64,000 nucleotides of DNA, from contig CBFFRP010000097.1 in NCBI GenBank assembly GCA_965644295.1, positions 1 to 64,000 on the forward strand, in the 5' to 3' direction. The notes under the pieces are model-generated. The model searched no databases. It had not been told where the DNA came from and saw nothing but the letters and a program-made list of their open reading frames with translations. Source of the stretch: Paraphysomonas bandaiensis (lineage: Eukaryota; Chrysophyceae). The position numbers and the translations under genes were made by a program. Each line of letters begins with the position of its first letter. Position 1 is the first letter of the stretch. Below are positions 22,568 through 33,289 of this stretch, piece by piece.

Positions 22568-24641
22568 ATGTATCTCTCCCTCTCCCTCTCCTCTCTCCTC
22601 ATCACAGTGTTCCTCTCCTCTTCTTATAATCATATCAACGCGAAGGAGTTCAGAGACTTATCTCTACACGACATCAACAAGCTCCTGTATAAACTACAGG
22701 GACCTCATGCAGCCATACACAATACACATGAAGCACTTCATATTCACTTAGTGAGTCATTTACTTCAATCCGTTAATAACTTGTAATACATGTATGTATA
22801 TGTGTATAGAAGCACACTGTGTGCGTCCCTCTTATGATGCGTATAACTCATATACAATCACTCGATACATACACCACTCAACGACCTCAGATAGTGGTGA
22901 GTGGAGAAATTCATGGTGATGAGAGAGTGGTAAGTAACGTCAATCTTTCGATGATATTATGTGTGATTTACGAAGGTATATGTAGGGACCATCTGCATCA
23001 GTGTTTGCTGGACAGTTGTTAGTTTGGGCAGCAGATTGCGTATTAAACGATGACAAAACAGCATGTGATAGGCTTATTTCCATTCACGTGAGTAGTAAGC
23101 AAATGACCTGGCTTGCCTTTCTCTCCACTCGTCGTGATACTTTTATTCTCCCCACCCCGAACTGTGATGGCTACAATCGCGGTGTACGCACAGATGGCGG
23201 TGAGCAACACCAATGATATACATATTCCTAACCTATGATGGCAGGGGTAGATCCGAATCGTGACTTTCCATACAGTCGTAAAGATGGGAATTGTCTACGT
23301 TCGAACACAGCCAAACTGTTCGATGCTCTCTTCCGGGAGGTGACTGTCCAAATTCTGGTCACATTCCATGGTGGAATGGCTGCGATAGGATACGAGTGGG
23401 GCACTCACGAACACCCTAGAGGCCATGATGCATCCCCAGACAACGATGCACATCATCAGATTGGCGCTGCTATGTCTCAGGTGGCAGGTGGATTCCGTAA
23501 AGAACGCCCGTATCGTTCTGCTCCTATAAACAGCATTGTGTATCCGGTTTATGGAGGAATGGAGGATTGGGCATATGCTGCTGGGTGGAATGCGGAGCTA
23601 CTGCACTTGTGTAGCGGTGAGAAGCCTGATCGTACCCCACCTCCGAACAGAGCTATAACATTCTTGGTTGAGACTTCAGATAGGAAAAAACCCCTGTCTT
23701 CGGAACTGGGGCATGACACAGACGTCCTCTTAAATACACACGGGAGTAACGATCGCTACGGTGGGCATGTGCCCCGAAATACCCGTCTGGTACTGAGCGC
23801 GGTGGACCTGGTGCGCCCATACGTTTGCTTGGATTCGAGTTCGCCTATTCTCAACGACGCTTCCCTCAGGAATAAGCAAAACGCCGGTGTGCATTGGTAT
23901 GTTGGGGGTGGCTTCAAGGTGCACCGAACGTGGCTATCTTGGCATCGATTCAACCATTCCATTGGTGCTCTTCCGGCCTCTGCTTGGGAAGGGGTCGTGG
24001 AAAATATGCCTCCACCATCTCCTCCTAGTCAGCCTCACGAACAGTGGTTGACAGGGCACGCGGAGGAACATCGAATGTCACATGGTTTGCATGCCTCTGG
24101 GTACCTCACTGGGGCGGCTCGTTGGTCGTGGGACAATCCTCTGGCGCCGTCACCATTGGAAAAGGATTTGTTTACTATCTCGTCACTTTATCTTCCTCCA
24201 TTGCGCAGTTTACACCCCATAGATCGAGATCGACTGAGGAGACACTCTGCACGTGGCGGAGGAGAGGGCCCCACTGTGGAGGCAGAGTTCATGTTGGTTG
24301 CATGGGCTGAAGTGGATAGTAGTTGGGGTAGGCCAGGACAGGGACACCCAGCGATGATAAAAAATAGGCGGTTAAGAGGTTTAGAATCGAATTCAAATAC
24401 TAGTATACCTCTGCCTCCCCAGACTCACCTATCGAATGCTCGCGCGAATCCGGATTGGCGAGTCGTGAATCAAAGAGGAGATGTTAAGGTTCAGGGTAGG
24501 CAGTATTTTCCGTCGGACCCGCTTATAGTAAAAGTGCAGTACTCTATTTTTGGTGACCGTATAGTATCCTCTGTGGGAGATGTAAAATCGTATGTAACGG
24601 AATGTGCGTGGTGGATGCGGAAACCGTTTGAGACGTACTAA
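22568..24641 (+). CDS. secreted M14-family zinc carboxypeptidase
   Basis: Removes C-terminal residues from peptides outside the cell or in the endomembrane system. Exons are 22568-22750, 22810-22929, 22986-23199 and 23245-24641, giving 637 residues. Residues 1-25 are a signal peptide (MYLSLSLSSLLITVFLSSSY..). Zinc ligands are His96 and Glu99 in GEIHGDERVGP, formed across intron 2, and His214 in LVTFHGG. The substrate-binding motifs are PTPNCDGYNRG and VDPNRDFPYS, the latter completed across intron 3. The catalytic Glu is about 315 (FLVET), and YPVYGGMEDW gives the S1' wall. The C-terminal 320 residues go beyond the catalytic domain and contain long Pro/His/Ser-rich loops. The first donor (GTGAGT at 22751) is chosen over an alternative 40-bp intron. 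Confidence 0.9.
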
Positions 24642-25386
24642 ACAGTTTGATAGATTTTTATTCTAGTTTTGTATGTTTGTATTGGCTTAATTGATGTACT
24701 CTAACTAGATCTATGGTTGTATTCACTTGCTTGACTGCATATATAAACAGTACTATATTATATGTGTTGTTACGCTCTTTACGCGAGCTCTTCTTGATAA
24801 AAACTTTGAATATATGTGTATTGAGTATTTACTAGTTTTAAATATTTTATGTGTATCATTTTTACTGTACTAACTGTACCCCACTTCATCAATTTACAAA
24901 ATTCGAAATAATGTCAACATGCCAACTACATACAAAATACAATCATAGTTCTATGTTTTATACAAAAGTAGAAGTTTTACCCAAGTAAAACATAATGATT
25001 ACCACAATTATTATATATCTAATGCGTCACATTGCAGCACGTATACTTCTCATCATATCGTCACTTACTAATTATGACGCTAGAAATAATGAATGTTCTT
25101 ACCAAAGTTGTGACAACGTCAAGTGCATATGATAGCACCACGGTCACAATTGTAGTACCCAAAAAAAATAAGAGAATTATACCGCTACAATGTCTAAAAC
25201 ACCTAAACAATCACATAAAAATTGTGTACTTAGAGGGGTACGATTTACACTGTGTTCATCAGACACAGGTTGAAAAAAGAAATGCTGTGTACATACCGTT
25301 GCGAAAACAGTCATCGCAACAGTTGTTACCAGATTCGGAGAATAGTTTTTCTGTTATCACTTCAAGGAGCTTATATAGAATAGTTC
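24642..25386. other. convergent intergenic region
   Basis: AT-rich 3' flanks of the carboxypeptidase and the CCCH/MYND gene. Apart from a doubtful ORF at 25074-25415, nothing is seen. Confidence 0.4.
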
Positions 25387-25415
25387 TTAGCGTGGTTCAA
25401 CAAATGACGAGTTGA
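25074..25415 (+). CDS. doubtful small hypothetical protein
   Basis: A 113-codon frame from ATG, with mixed hydrophobic and basic composition (..TVTIVVPKKNKRIIPLQCLK..) and no known domain. It overlaps the last 29 bp of the CCCH/MYND gene on the other strand. It may be real, but nothing beyond length supports it. Confidence 0.25.
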   Translation: MTLEIMNVLTKVVTTSSAYDSTTVTIVVPKKNKRIIPLQCLKHLNNHIKIVYLEGYDLHCVHQTQVEKRNAVYIPLRKQSSQQLLPDSENSFSVITSRSLYRIVLSVVQQMTS

Positions 25416-27673
25416 CGTTAATATTTTTGGAGAATTTGAAATCTTCCCAATATTCTCCATGTCTCAAACGATAACCGTAGGACTTCAAGAGTTCAACTGC
25501 GTCAGGTAGTCCATTCAGGCGAACCTATACAACCATCATTACATATCTTCAAATCACACTTATGAAATGACAACAGCATTATTCAAAGTTCACCTGTAGG
25601 CGATAGATTTCTCGCAAACGTGTGAACACACTCTTCCCACTAACATCGAGCAGATTCGGATTCGCTCCGAAATGCAGTAGCGAGCTCATTAGTCGGACTT
25701 TTCCATCTTGCTGCGAAGCATAGGCCAATAAGGTGGTCATAGCTGGCAGTCCTCCTTCCACAGCTAGCCCCGCCTCATCAGAAGTAGTATTAACATCTAT
25801 CCACTGTAGCGCCTCGTGCAAAGAGTGAATATCATTGGCTGTGATAGCATCAAATGCCCTCTCTGCTCTCTCCCTACAGCGGTTTAATAACTCAGTAACA
25901 GGGGCCTGAAAATATCCCGGATATTCTTGAAGCATGCGTCGATGGTCGTAAGGAGTAGTACGCCAGTTTCTTTCGAGATCTTCAACATTTCGTCTACACA
26001 CAATACGATGTACCTACATTGATAATCATATCACTCAACAGTTAACAAGCGATAACAAAATAAATATTCAATGCTCCGTCAATGGGCACACACTCGAAGC
26101 AATCACTGGTACATTCATTACGATAACAAATTGTACTAACCGGCGCGGCAAGGTCAATACATCTTGGGCTACAGAACCTATATTGAAAACACGAAGTGCA
26201 CTTCAACTTTGCACCTGGCAATCGGCAATAAGAGCATATACGAGGTAGAAATGACTCTGGTATATGAGGGTTTAATAGTACAGCAGAAGAGCGTAAGGGA
26301 ACTGCAGAAGACCCCCCCGCAATAGGAGAAGATATGTTCGTTGGTCGAGGAAACTGTTTACACGGTGCAGAACGACGATTATTTTTCAGGGTAGTATACT
26401 CAATGTGACTACGCTCTAGCTTATCATCGGTATGAGAGCGAAGTGCTGTACTCTTGCCGATCCAGTTTAATAATCTAGAGTTGCTGGGTGGTCCCTGAAG
26501 CTCGACTTCATCTTGTGCATTAAAAGAGGGAGGTGGCTTGCAATCAATACCTTTGTGCATAACAAAATCGTGAACAAGTCGACAAGTGGTGGGTTCAAAA
26601 TTCACATCCCCGAACACTGCTAAGGCGCCATTGTTTGGGCCTTCCTTGTGAATCGCTACTAATGTATCGCTCTGTTCACAATAATCTTCCAATGGTTCAC
26701 TTACACTGATATATCTCTCATACAAAGGCACATTACGAACAAAGTTTGCTTTCGGATAGTACTCAATGCCCTCATGATCAGGATAAATTGATTTGAATGC
26801 ATTGATGTTGTCCATACTAGGTGCACATGGGGCGCTGTAAAAACCACCACGTTCGTAGTTGCTCCCACATATGCGGTTCAGACTATCAATCACCATTCCC
26901 AACTCGAAAGATGTGACCGCTAGACACCCACCTTTATGTACATAAGCCCGAAGTGTGGGGCCAAGACGTTCTTCGAAGATGCGCACATGGTTCTGATTGG
27001 ACATGCAACTCAGATCGCATATTATTGTGCTAATATAAATTCCTGACCGGAGGTTAGCGATGATTTTCTCTATAGCTGCCTCGTCTTGTCCCCACTTGAA
27101 ATTATGTTTCGTAAACGATATATCGTGCCACATTTCGTCCCTGCCGGATCCAGTACCTCCACTCATCAATAATTTCTCAAAAGAATGGTTGTCAGGACTA
27201 AGAATTCCACACCCAGTAATCATCAAGACGTATGCCCGCGTATGAGTTGGTTGCGTCTGAACCATTACAACATCGTGAAGATACTGGCACTGATCGCCTC
27301 TAGCACATTCACCGCTATACATGTAATTATAACATTTCCTACGATGCCCAAGGGATACTTTCTTGGGTGGCTTTGTCGATGAATCCTTGACTGCATGAGG
27401 GACCGACACCTCTCCTGTTGAATTACGTGACCCTATACAAATATATCTTATAACCATATATGTTATTAGTACAATACATCAGTGTATTTATTCTACACAC
27501 GTGTGTTACAGGCGTATGTATTACACGTATGTGTGGTGTATGTGTGTATCTTATAAGTGTATATCTCATTACTATATCATGAGCTCACCTGCCGAACGAC
27601 TGTGAATGAACTTACAGGCATCTCCATGAGCGCACTCGCCTCTTTTATGGGCGTAACACACCCGTCGAGGCAT
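25387..27673 (-). CDS. CCCH / MYND / ankyrin multidomain protein
   Basis: Exons are 27673-27589, 27432-26141, 26013-25594 and 25524-25387, giving 644 residues. Two CCCH fingers open the protein (CYAHKRGECAHGDACKFIH at 6-24 and CYNYMYSGECARGDQCQYLH at 62-81), implying RNA binding. Residues about 95-315 look like an alpha/beta domain of ThuA or glutamine-amidotransferase type (AYVLMITGCGILSPD.., HKGGCLAVTSFELGMVIDSL); this is a weaker reading. A full MYND finger follows: Cys 428, 431, 440, 443, 449 and 453, His461 and Cys465. The last two ligands come from exon 3 across a 127-bp intron, which confirms that junction. Exon 3 continues with ankyrin-like repeats (..MTTLLAYASQQDGKVRLMSS.., LLHFGANPNLLD). 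Divergent from the TIR gene. Confidence 0.86.
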
Positions 27674-28133
27674 ATATATAGAGAGATCTACCACACAGGA
27701 CAGATCACTACCGGGTTATGACGTTTCTCTCAGCACTGAAACATATGAAACTTGGGACTGATGTGTTCCCATGATAACAACAAGAAGTTGGTGTGTGAGG
27801 TGGTGTGGCGGAGTTGTTACTGTGTGTCTCTTATGATGGTTTGGAGTTCGATAGTTAACCAGCAGTGTCATTGATCACATGGACATGTCCTGCAGACTTC
27901 ATGAACCAGATTCTGCCGATGAAAACCAATAATATAGAAGGAATCCATGATACGGATAATTTATTGGTTATTAAATACGGAAAAAAATGGATTGAAATTC
28001 AACTTCAGTTTGCTTGTAATTTCATTGACGGATATCGGCCCGTATACGGAAGATATGCAGCACGTGGCTGTTACATGGAGCGGAGCTGTTACAAGCCTGC
28101 TGTATGAATGCATTAAAATAAAGTGATCAAGCC
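27674..28133. promoter_or_regulatory. shared upstream region, CCCH-MYND / TIR pair
   Basis: 460 bp separate the two divergent starts, so both genes must be driven from here. Words such as TACACACGTGTGTTACAGGCGTATG and repeats of GTATGTGTG lie nearby, at 27490-27550 in the first intron of the MYND gene. A 68-codon frame (27901-28107, MNQILPMKTNNIEGIHDTDN..) lies inside the region and may be chance. Confidence 0.4.
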
Positions 28134-30641
28134 ATGAACGCTTTATTCCAAAAGAACAAAGTATCTCCTCTGAATGAAGAACAAAACAATGAGCCTGGTA
28201 GTACAAGTACCTCTTTTGATGTGTGTGTAGTGGGTCACAGCGAATGCACCGAACTTTTGGATTGGTTACAGGCTGCACTGACTCTTTACACTAATCCCAA
28301 GCTACGCTGCACTCGAGATGCAACAGCAAGTGCTGCATCGTACGTAGTGGCTCTTTCTCCTCACTCATGGGAATGTGAGGATGTTATATCTGCACTATCT
28401 AGAGCTACTTCAGACAAGAAGCGTGTAGGACTACTGCATCTGCCCGAGAACGAGAAAGCATACATGTGCAGTTCTGATGTAGTGCAAGTCGGTGATGTTA
28501 ATTCTATTCGAGTCGATCTAGGATACTTGTTGTACTCTGTTCCAAAGGAGTTTAGTAATATATTTGCTGAGTGTGAAGTATTGTCACTTCGACGGGAATC
28601 GTGGGTTGTCAAATCTGTTGTCATGCATTTGATTGATACGATAGGTTTCTCTCGTCGTAAGACCAATAGTCATTCTGAGTTGAAACCTTCTTCTACTTCG
28701 AATGACGTTCTCTCTGATTGCATATTTGAAGGAACAGCATATAGTACCACTGACAATGAGTTACTGGGATGGTATCAAATAATAGCCAAGTTCCATGATA
28801 CGACAGTTGATCTCGAGATCGATTATCTCTCACAGTCGTTCTATTCTATAGCATCTTTTAATTGTAAGCATAGCCTTAATTGGTCAACCTCTGAGAGCAA
28901 GATGTGGCAATCTGATGGCGATAAATCTTGGTATTCTGATGCCCGCTGGAACACTAACACCGATAGGGTAATGAGCAAATGTATGGGCACATATCATTCG
29001 CCATCAAAAACTCTAATTTTGGAAAATACGTATATCAATTCAAGCGCGAAGAGTGTTCACGAAGTAGCCCGACTTACGAAACGGGATTTTAGGTATCACT
29101 ACTGTCTCCTTGGTGTATCTACAGAAATAGCGGATACCGCAATAACGTTCTCCAACGTCATCAGGGAGCGAGCCCAACAAAGTAGGAAGCCTCGCGTTGC
29201 TGTATTATGTGACCGCGAGCCAGAACCTGACGCAGATGAAACTATTTGCATGCACTCTGCTGTGGTAGTGATATTCGTCACGCCATCGGTGTGGCAAGAC
29301 ACTCATGTCCTTCGTAATGCCCAAGTTGCAAAGGACTCGGGTGCGAAGTTTATTCTGATAAGTCAAGCTGACCCAAGATTAACAGGGCATTGCGTTGTGT
29401 CTAGTGTTATGAGTAACGCTCCATCATATTTATGTAACTATGATGTTCTACCTTTCTATCGCCGTAATTATGAGCAGAACGCTCTCCTTGATCATATTTT
29501 ACTGATCTCGGGGTTCAAAGAAGCAGTAATCGGTGACCTAAATCTCTCAGATATGTGGAAAATGGGATCAGCAGACCCTGCGCTCATGGAAACTAAACTG
29601 TTGAGCCGTATCGACGAATGGGGAGATACGAATGAGCTCGAGCTCTTACGAAGCAATCGATGGATATACTATGAAGGTGTCGCTGGGCGAGGTGGGCATG
29701 TTTGGGGTTGGTACCAAATTGACTGCCTCTTCAACGACTCGAAAAATGAAATAGCAATGCTCATTCATTATCAATCGAGAAATACCGGTAGTGTGCCTTC
29801 ATATATAAAAATTGCTTCATTTGATTGGGATTCGAACACGAACCAGTTTCGTGAGAAAGAAGGTCACTGGCATGGGGTGCGTGACGAAAAAACTATGAAT
29901 TTATCTATAACAAACAGATATGGTGATACGATTACCCACACTGCCATGTCATACGTACACCATTTCTTCCTGAGTCATATTCAACGGGAGGCGACAGACT
30001 TGTGCGCTTTTGTATCAAGCGAACTGAGAGCGGTAACTATGATCGGAAAAAAGACACGGTGCTGGTTTGATCAAAAGGCAAGCCAGATAAACAAAGAAGG
30101 CATGTACGCTGGAATTGAGCATTCCGGAGCGTATGTACTATTCTTGTCGCCGTCTGTTTGGCGATCGATGTATGTCATGTTTGAATTAGAAACTGCGAAG
30201 ATGCTTAAGAAGCCCATTATACTTGTACATTGTACTGATAAATCTACACCAAGCTATGTGGATATTGAAAAACTAATGGCAGATGCCCCACCTGAACACA
30301 GTCAGCTTTTGAGTGAATGCAATGTGTGCCTGCAGTATGCATCTGAAGGCGACGCTCGTATTGGATTTATGTATGGTTTGCTGCATGCTGGCGGTTATTT
30401 AGATGATATGGAACCAGAGTTAAAGAGTATCGGTCAGAGATGTTCCTCTGGGTTTGTGGAGCAACATTCTATACCTCACTGTAATAATGGTCATGAGATG
30501 GAGATTTCTGACTATGCAGAGAACGGATACGAAGGAGGGTACGTGTGTAACATTTGCAGGGTACAGAAAACAGGGGAAAGGTGGTTTTGCAAGCACTGCT
30601 CTGACGACATGTGTTTTGAGTGTATCAAACGAGTTGATTAA
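28134..30641 (+). CDS. three-module TIR-like protein with C-terminal zinc-binding tail
   Basis: Single exon, 835 residues. Three related TIR-like modules lie in tandem: about 25-185, 325-465 and 609-755. Each has a hydrophobic first strand (FDVCVVGHSE, YHYCLLGVST, HHFFLSHIQ), then a conserved [ST]PxxW block (VALSPHSWECEDV, IFVTPSVWQDTHV, LFLSPSVWRSMYV). Another strand follows the block, then a shared C-terminal helix. Only module 3 has the Glu expected for NAD cleavage (Glu684 in MYVMFELETA) and a normal TIR core (TRCWFDQKAS, GMYAGIEHSGAY). The other two have Ser or Asn there. Between the modules lie two related beta-rich domains (..LLGWYQIIAKF.. and ..VWGWYQIDCLF..). The last 60 residues hold paired CxxC motifs (CNNGH, CNIC, WFCKHC, CFEC) like a C1- or ZZ-type finger. 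Function as a defence or signalling NADase is inference. Confidence 0.85.
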   Translation: MNALFQKNKVSPLNEEQNNEPGSTSTSFDVCVVGHSECTELLDWLQAALTLYTNPKLRCTRDATASAASYVVALSPHSWECEDVISALSRATSDKKRVGLLHLPENEKAYMCSSDVVQVGDVNSIRVDLGYLLYSVPKEFSNIFAECEVLSLRRESWVVKSVVMHLIDTIGFSRRKTNSHSELKPSSTSNDVLSDCIFEGTAYSTTDNELLGWYQIIAKFHDTTVDLEIDYLSQSFYSIASFNCKHSLNWSTSESKMWQSDGDKSWYSDARWNTNTDRVMSKCMGTYHSPSKTLILENTYINSSAKSVHEVARLTKRDFRYHYCLLGVSTEIADTAITFSNVIRERAQQSRKPRVAVLCDREPEPDADETICMHSAVVVIFVTPSVWQDTHVLRNAQVAKDSGAKFILISQADPRLTGHCVVSSVMSNAPSYLCNYDVLPFYRRNYEQNALLDHILLISGFKEAVIGDLNLSDMWKMGSADPALMETKLLSRIDEWGDTNELELLRSNRWIYYEGVAGRGGHVWGWYQIDCLFNDSKNEIAMLIHYQSRNTGSVPSYIKIASFDWDSNTNQFREKEGHWHGVRDEKTMNLSITNRYGDTITHTAMSYVHHFFLSHIQREATDLCAFVSSELRAVTMIGKKTRCWFDQKASQINKEGMYAGIEHSGAYVLFLSPSVWRSMYVMFELETAKMLKKPIILVHCTDKSTPSYVDIEKLMADAPPEHSQLLSECNVCLQYASEGDARIGFMYGLLHAGGYLDDMEPELKSIGQRCSSGFVEQHSIPHCNNGHEMEISDYAENGYEGGYVCNICRVQKTGERWFCKHCSDDMCFECIKRVD

Positions 30642-32437
30642 GCAATTAGTGGACTTTTTTTATTTTATAGTGAGTATATATTACTGATTAAGATTATGAT
30701 ATTTTTCTAGAGTATTAAATCCAAAGAGAGACGAATACTTGTAAAGTGGTTTTTGATGCTGTCAAATAGGACATCATACCAATTACCAATCAATTAATAC
30801 TCTATACAGTTTACTTTACATAGCATACCTGTAGAGCGCGTCTTTTGGTATAATTTTATCATTCTAATAACAACTACACTAATAGAAACTAATTGGTGTT
30901 AGAATGCTTGTTTAAATGCTATCGAAGCTGGTGGACAGCCAGAATCTTTCAGCTATGATGTATCAAACGAACTATCCATTCCAGATGCGGTTTGGTTTCG
31001 TAACCAACCGATTTCAGTATGTTGTTTTGGTGTGTGAGCGAGGTCGCTGCATGTTGTTGTCATAGCTGGCATTCAATGTACTGTATTGTAATTGGTATAA
31101 ACATTAGCGACACTGTAGTGACTCCCCAGACAGCAAGATTTCACGACGGTTTGTTCGAAGGGAATTTGAAGAAAGATATGAAGATTTCGTTCGGAGAACA
31201 AAGAAGAGTGAATCCTGTCTATATGCTACTTGAGCGTAGAGTCCTGCCTTTTTCTGTCCTTGTTGAGTTCTACAACATGATGTGATATATATTGTGCAAC
31301 AATTGAAGTGAGTTCAAAGTGTGAAATAGGTGAAGTCAGTTACAATATGTAACATAACAGACGGATGTACAAAACCACTAAAACCGGAATAAAATAAGCT
31401 GGCCGTAGTACATTCACTTGTGATATTATGTGTCGTTTGTATAACTTTTCGCATATAACTCTCATAAAACTTTGGATGACCTTATTTAAACACGTCTTTC
31501 GAAACTTCTCGTCTACAACACCCGCCCATGGCCCACACAGTGCTTTGGGAAATATCTCTGCAGTCTGACCATCGGTTCGAACATGATATGGAATGGTCCT
31601 TCTGGATCTTATTTTGATACAGATACTTGATTTCTTACGATTCGATCTCTTATTATATACAGGATTAAGAGCTGCGTAGCAGGCACTTTGGCACCATCGA
31701 GCCTTAACTCAGTCAACGCCCTCAGAAGGCATATAGTACTCTAAATGAGTAAATTATGCGATGCGCTATTAAACCTGGTTGAAATGGTTGCAATGACTTT
31801 ATTACTGTACACTTTGTGGTTGGCCTCATCACACTCATAGAAGGGCTCAACTACTCACTTTTAGATCAAGTCCTCTCACACATACATGCAACCACACAGC
31901 ACAGAAGAATAAAGTCATAGCAGCAGTTACGTCGACATCGACAGGAGTTCATTGTCCATATAAGTCTGTGGATTTCTCGTTCTCTAAGCAGTATACTGAA
32001 TGCTATTGATTTACTGCTCAAACATTATGACTGTCTAAGATACGGACTGCTTTATACCATGCCGCTGCAAGACAACAGTAGGCACTATTGGGTTATCCTA
32101 CCCTCAGACATACAGTATCTGAAGATCTGCTAGCTATGCGGATATCTAGATACAGTATGCAGATGGACAGGCGTACTGCTGCCTGTAGGGCGATGTACTG
32201 GCTGTATGTATAGATAGCTATAGAGTAGAGTGGGAGACGTTCTTCGACAAAGCGGACCAGTCTGGTCCCACTTCTTTTTTTTTGTATTGTGTTTTTTCGT
32301 ATGGAACATGAGTGTAGAGCTTTGAAATTGTGGTCAAAATGACCACAATTTCTATTAAGGAGCCAGGCGCCATATCCATATAGATAGAGAATAAAAAGTG
32401 TGTATTATTGTAGTGTAGACCCATATTGTTGAGCTTG
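30642..32437. other. intergenic with decayed sequence
   Basis: No intact gene. The ORF at 31019-31285 has protein-like stretches (..TARFHDGLFEGNLKKDMKIS..) but no domain and no reliable start; it may be a relic. The section 32100-32210 is rich in TACAGTAT and CTGCCTGTAGG words like the divergent promoters. A hairpin lies at 32324-32352. Confidence 0.35.
32324..32352. repeat. perfect 13-bp hairpin
   Basis: GAAATTGTGGTCA and its exact complement are separated by AAA (32324-32336 and 32340-32352), about 90 bp before the start of the small ORF at 32438. It could be a transcript hairpin or a protein-binding palindrome. Confidence 0.7.
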
Positions 32438-32848
32438 ATGGAAGAAACTCCGGCAAGAAGACTCGCCTTGCTGCCAGAGACCATCTCCCAGTCGGAGATG
32501 GTGACTGTATCATTTAACACCCCACAGTTCGAGCGGCAGTTGCGTTGCTTTGAAATTCAAGACATGCGCGTGGTGCACAGCTCTGACTTTTTTGATTTTC
32601 TGTTTGAGGCGTTCCCATCCAGTAGAAATCTTGTCCATTCACGCAGCAGTGCGCGGCAAAGATTTGCAAGGCTTTTTCCGCAGCGTACTTGTAACTACAT
32701 CAGAGATGTGGACGGAGGGGGCAGCGTATTGAAGGGGGCTTTCTACCCACTAGAATCAGCAGCATATTTCATAGACACATTTAATCTTCCCGGCAATGAG
32801 AGACTTGTGTATGGACAGCTGGTTGCATCGTCTTTTCCGAACTGCTAG
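32438..32848 (+). CDS. hypothetical protein
   Basis: 136-codon frame from ATG (MEETPARRLALLPETISQSE..) with balanced, globular-looking composition (..FFDFLFEAFPSSRNLVHSRS.., ..AAYFIDTFNLPGNERLVYGQ..). No known domain, signal peptide or membrane span. The following frame 32857-33180 may be a further exon, but it runs into the hAT-like element at 33161, so the 3' structure could be disturbed. Confidence 0.38.
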   Translation: MEETPARRLALLPETISQSEMVTVSFNTPQFERQLRCFEIQDMRVVHSSDFFDFLFEAFPSSRNLVHSRSSARQRFARLFPQRTCNYIRDVDGGGSVLKGAFYPLESAAYFIDTFNLPGNERLVYGQLVASSFPNC

Positions 32849-33160
32849 GTGGGAAAATGGATATATCACAGAAAGAGATAAGCATCAGAACATCTTCCTT
32901 ACAGGAATTCCCCCAAATGGATGTTCAAGGGAACGTTGTCTCGAAAGTTAGTTGCTCTTCAATCAATGCCGCAACGATTTCAGTGGGAATAAAGTTGCAC
33001 AAAGTAAATGATATGGTGATCAGTGCAGCCCATCTCCACGAGGGTGTGGTTGAATTTCTACATAGGACATTTTCCTGTGAAAACGATTCTCTCATTTGTC
33101 ATATCACCATGGGACCTCGGAAAGTATTTCCCCTCAGTCCAGGATATGCCCGTCATAGTG

Positions 33161-33289
33161 CAGGGCCTGGTAACTGGTAACCATTAATGGCCCATTAATG
33201 GTAGTCCAGTTCCCGGCAATTATAATGGCATTAATGAAAAAAGTCCCGGCAATTATAATGGCATTACCATTAATGGTTACCAGGCCCTG
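33161..33289. mobile_element. hAT-like miniature element, second type
   Basis: The ends are CAGGGCCTGGTAAC...CCATTAATGG and the complementary CCATTAATGGTTACCAGGCCCTG. The flanks TCATAGTG and CTATAGTG match at 6 of 8 positions, consistent with an eroded 8-bp target duplication. The interior contains a 22-base unit twice (CCCGGCAATTATAATGGCATTA). It shares the CCATTAATGG core with the element at 19470-19651 but has different outermost bases. Confidence 0.78.

Noticed and set aside
26042-26140. End of the CCCH/MYND protein at the first in-frame stop (26042)
   Set aside because: Splicing from GTTAGT at 26140 to 26013 completes the MYND ligand pattern, so this stretch is intronic in the main form.
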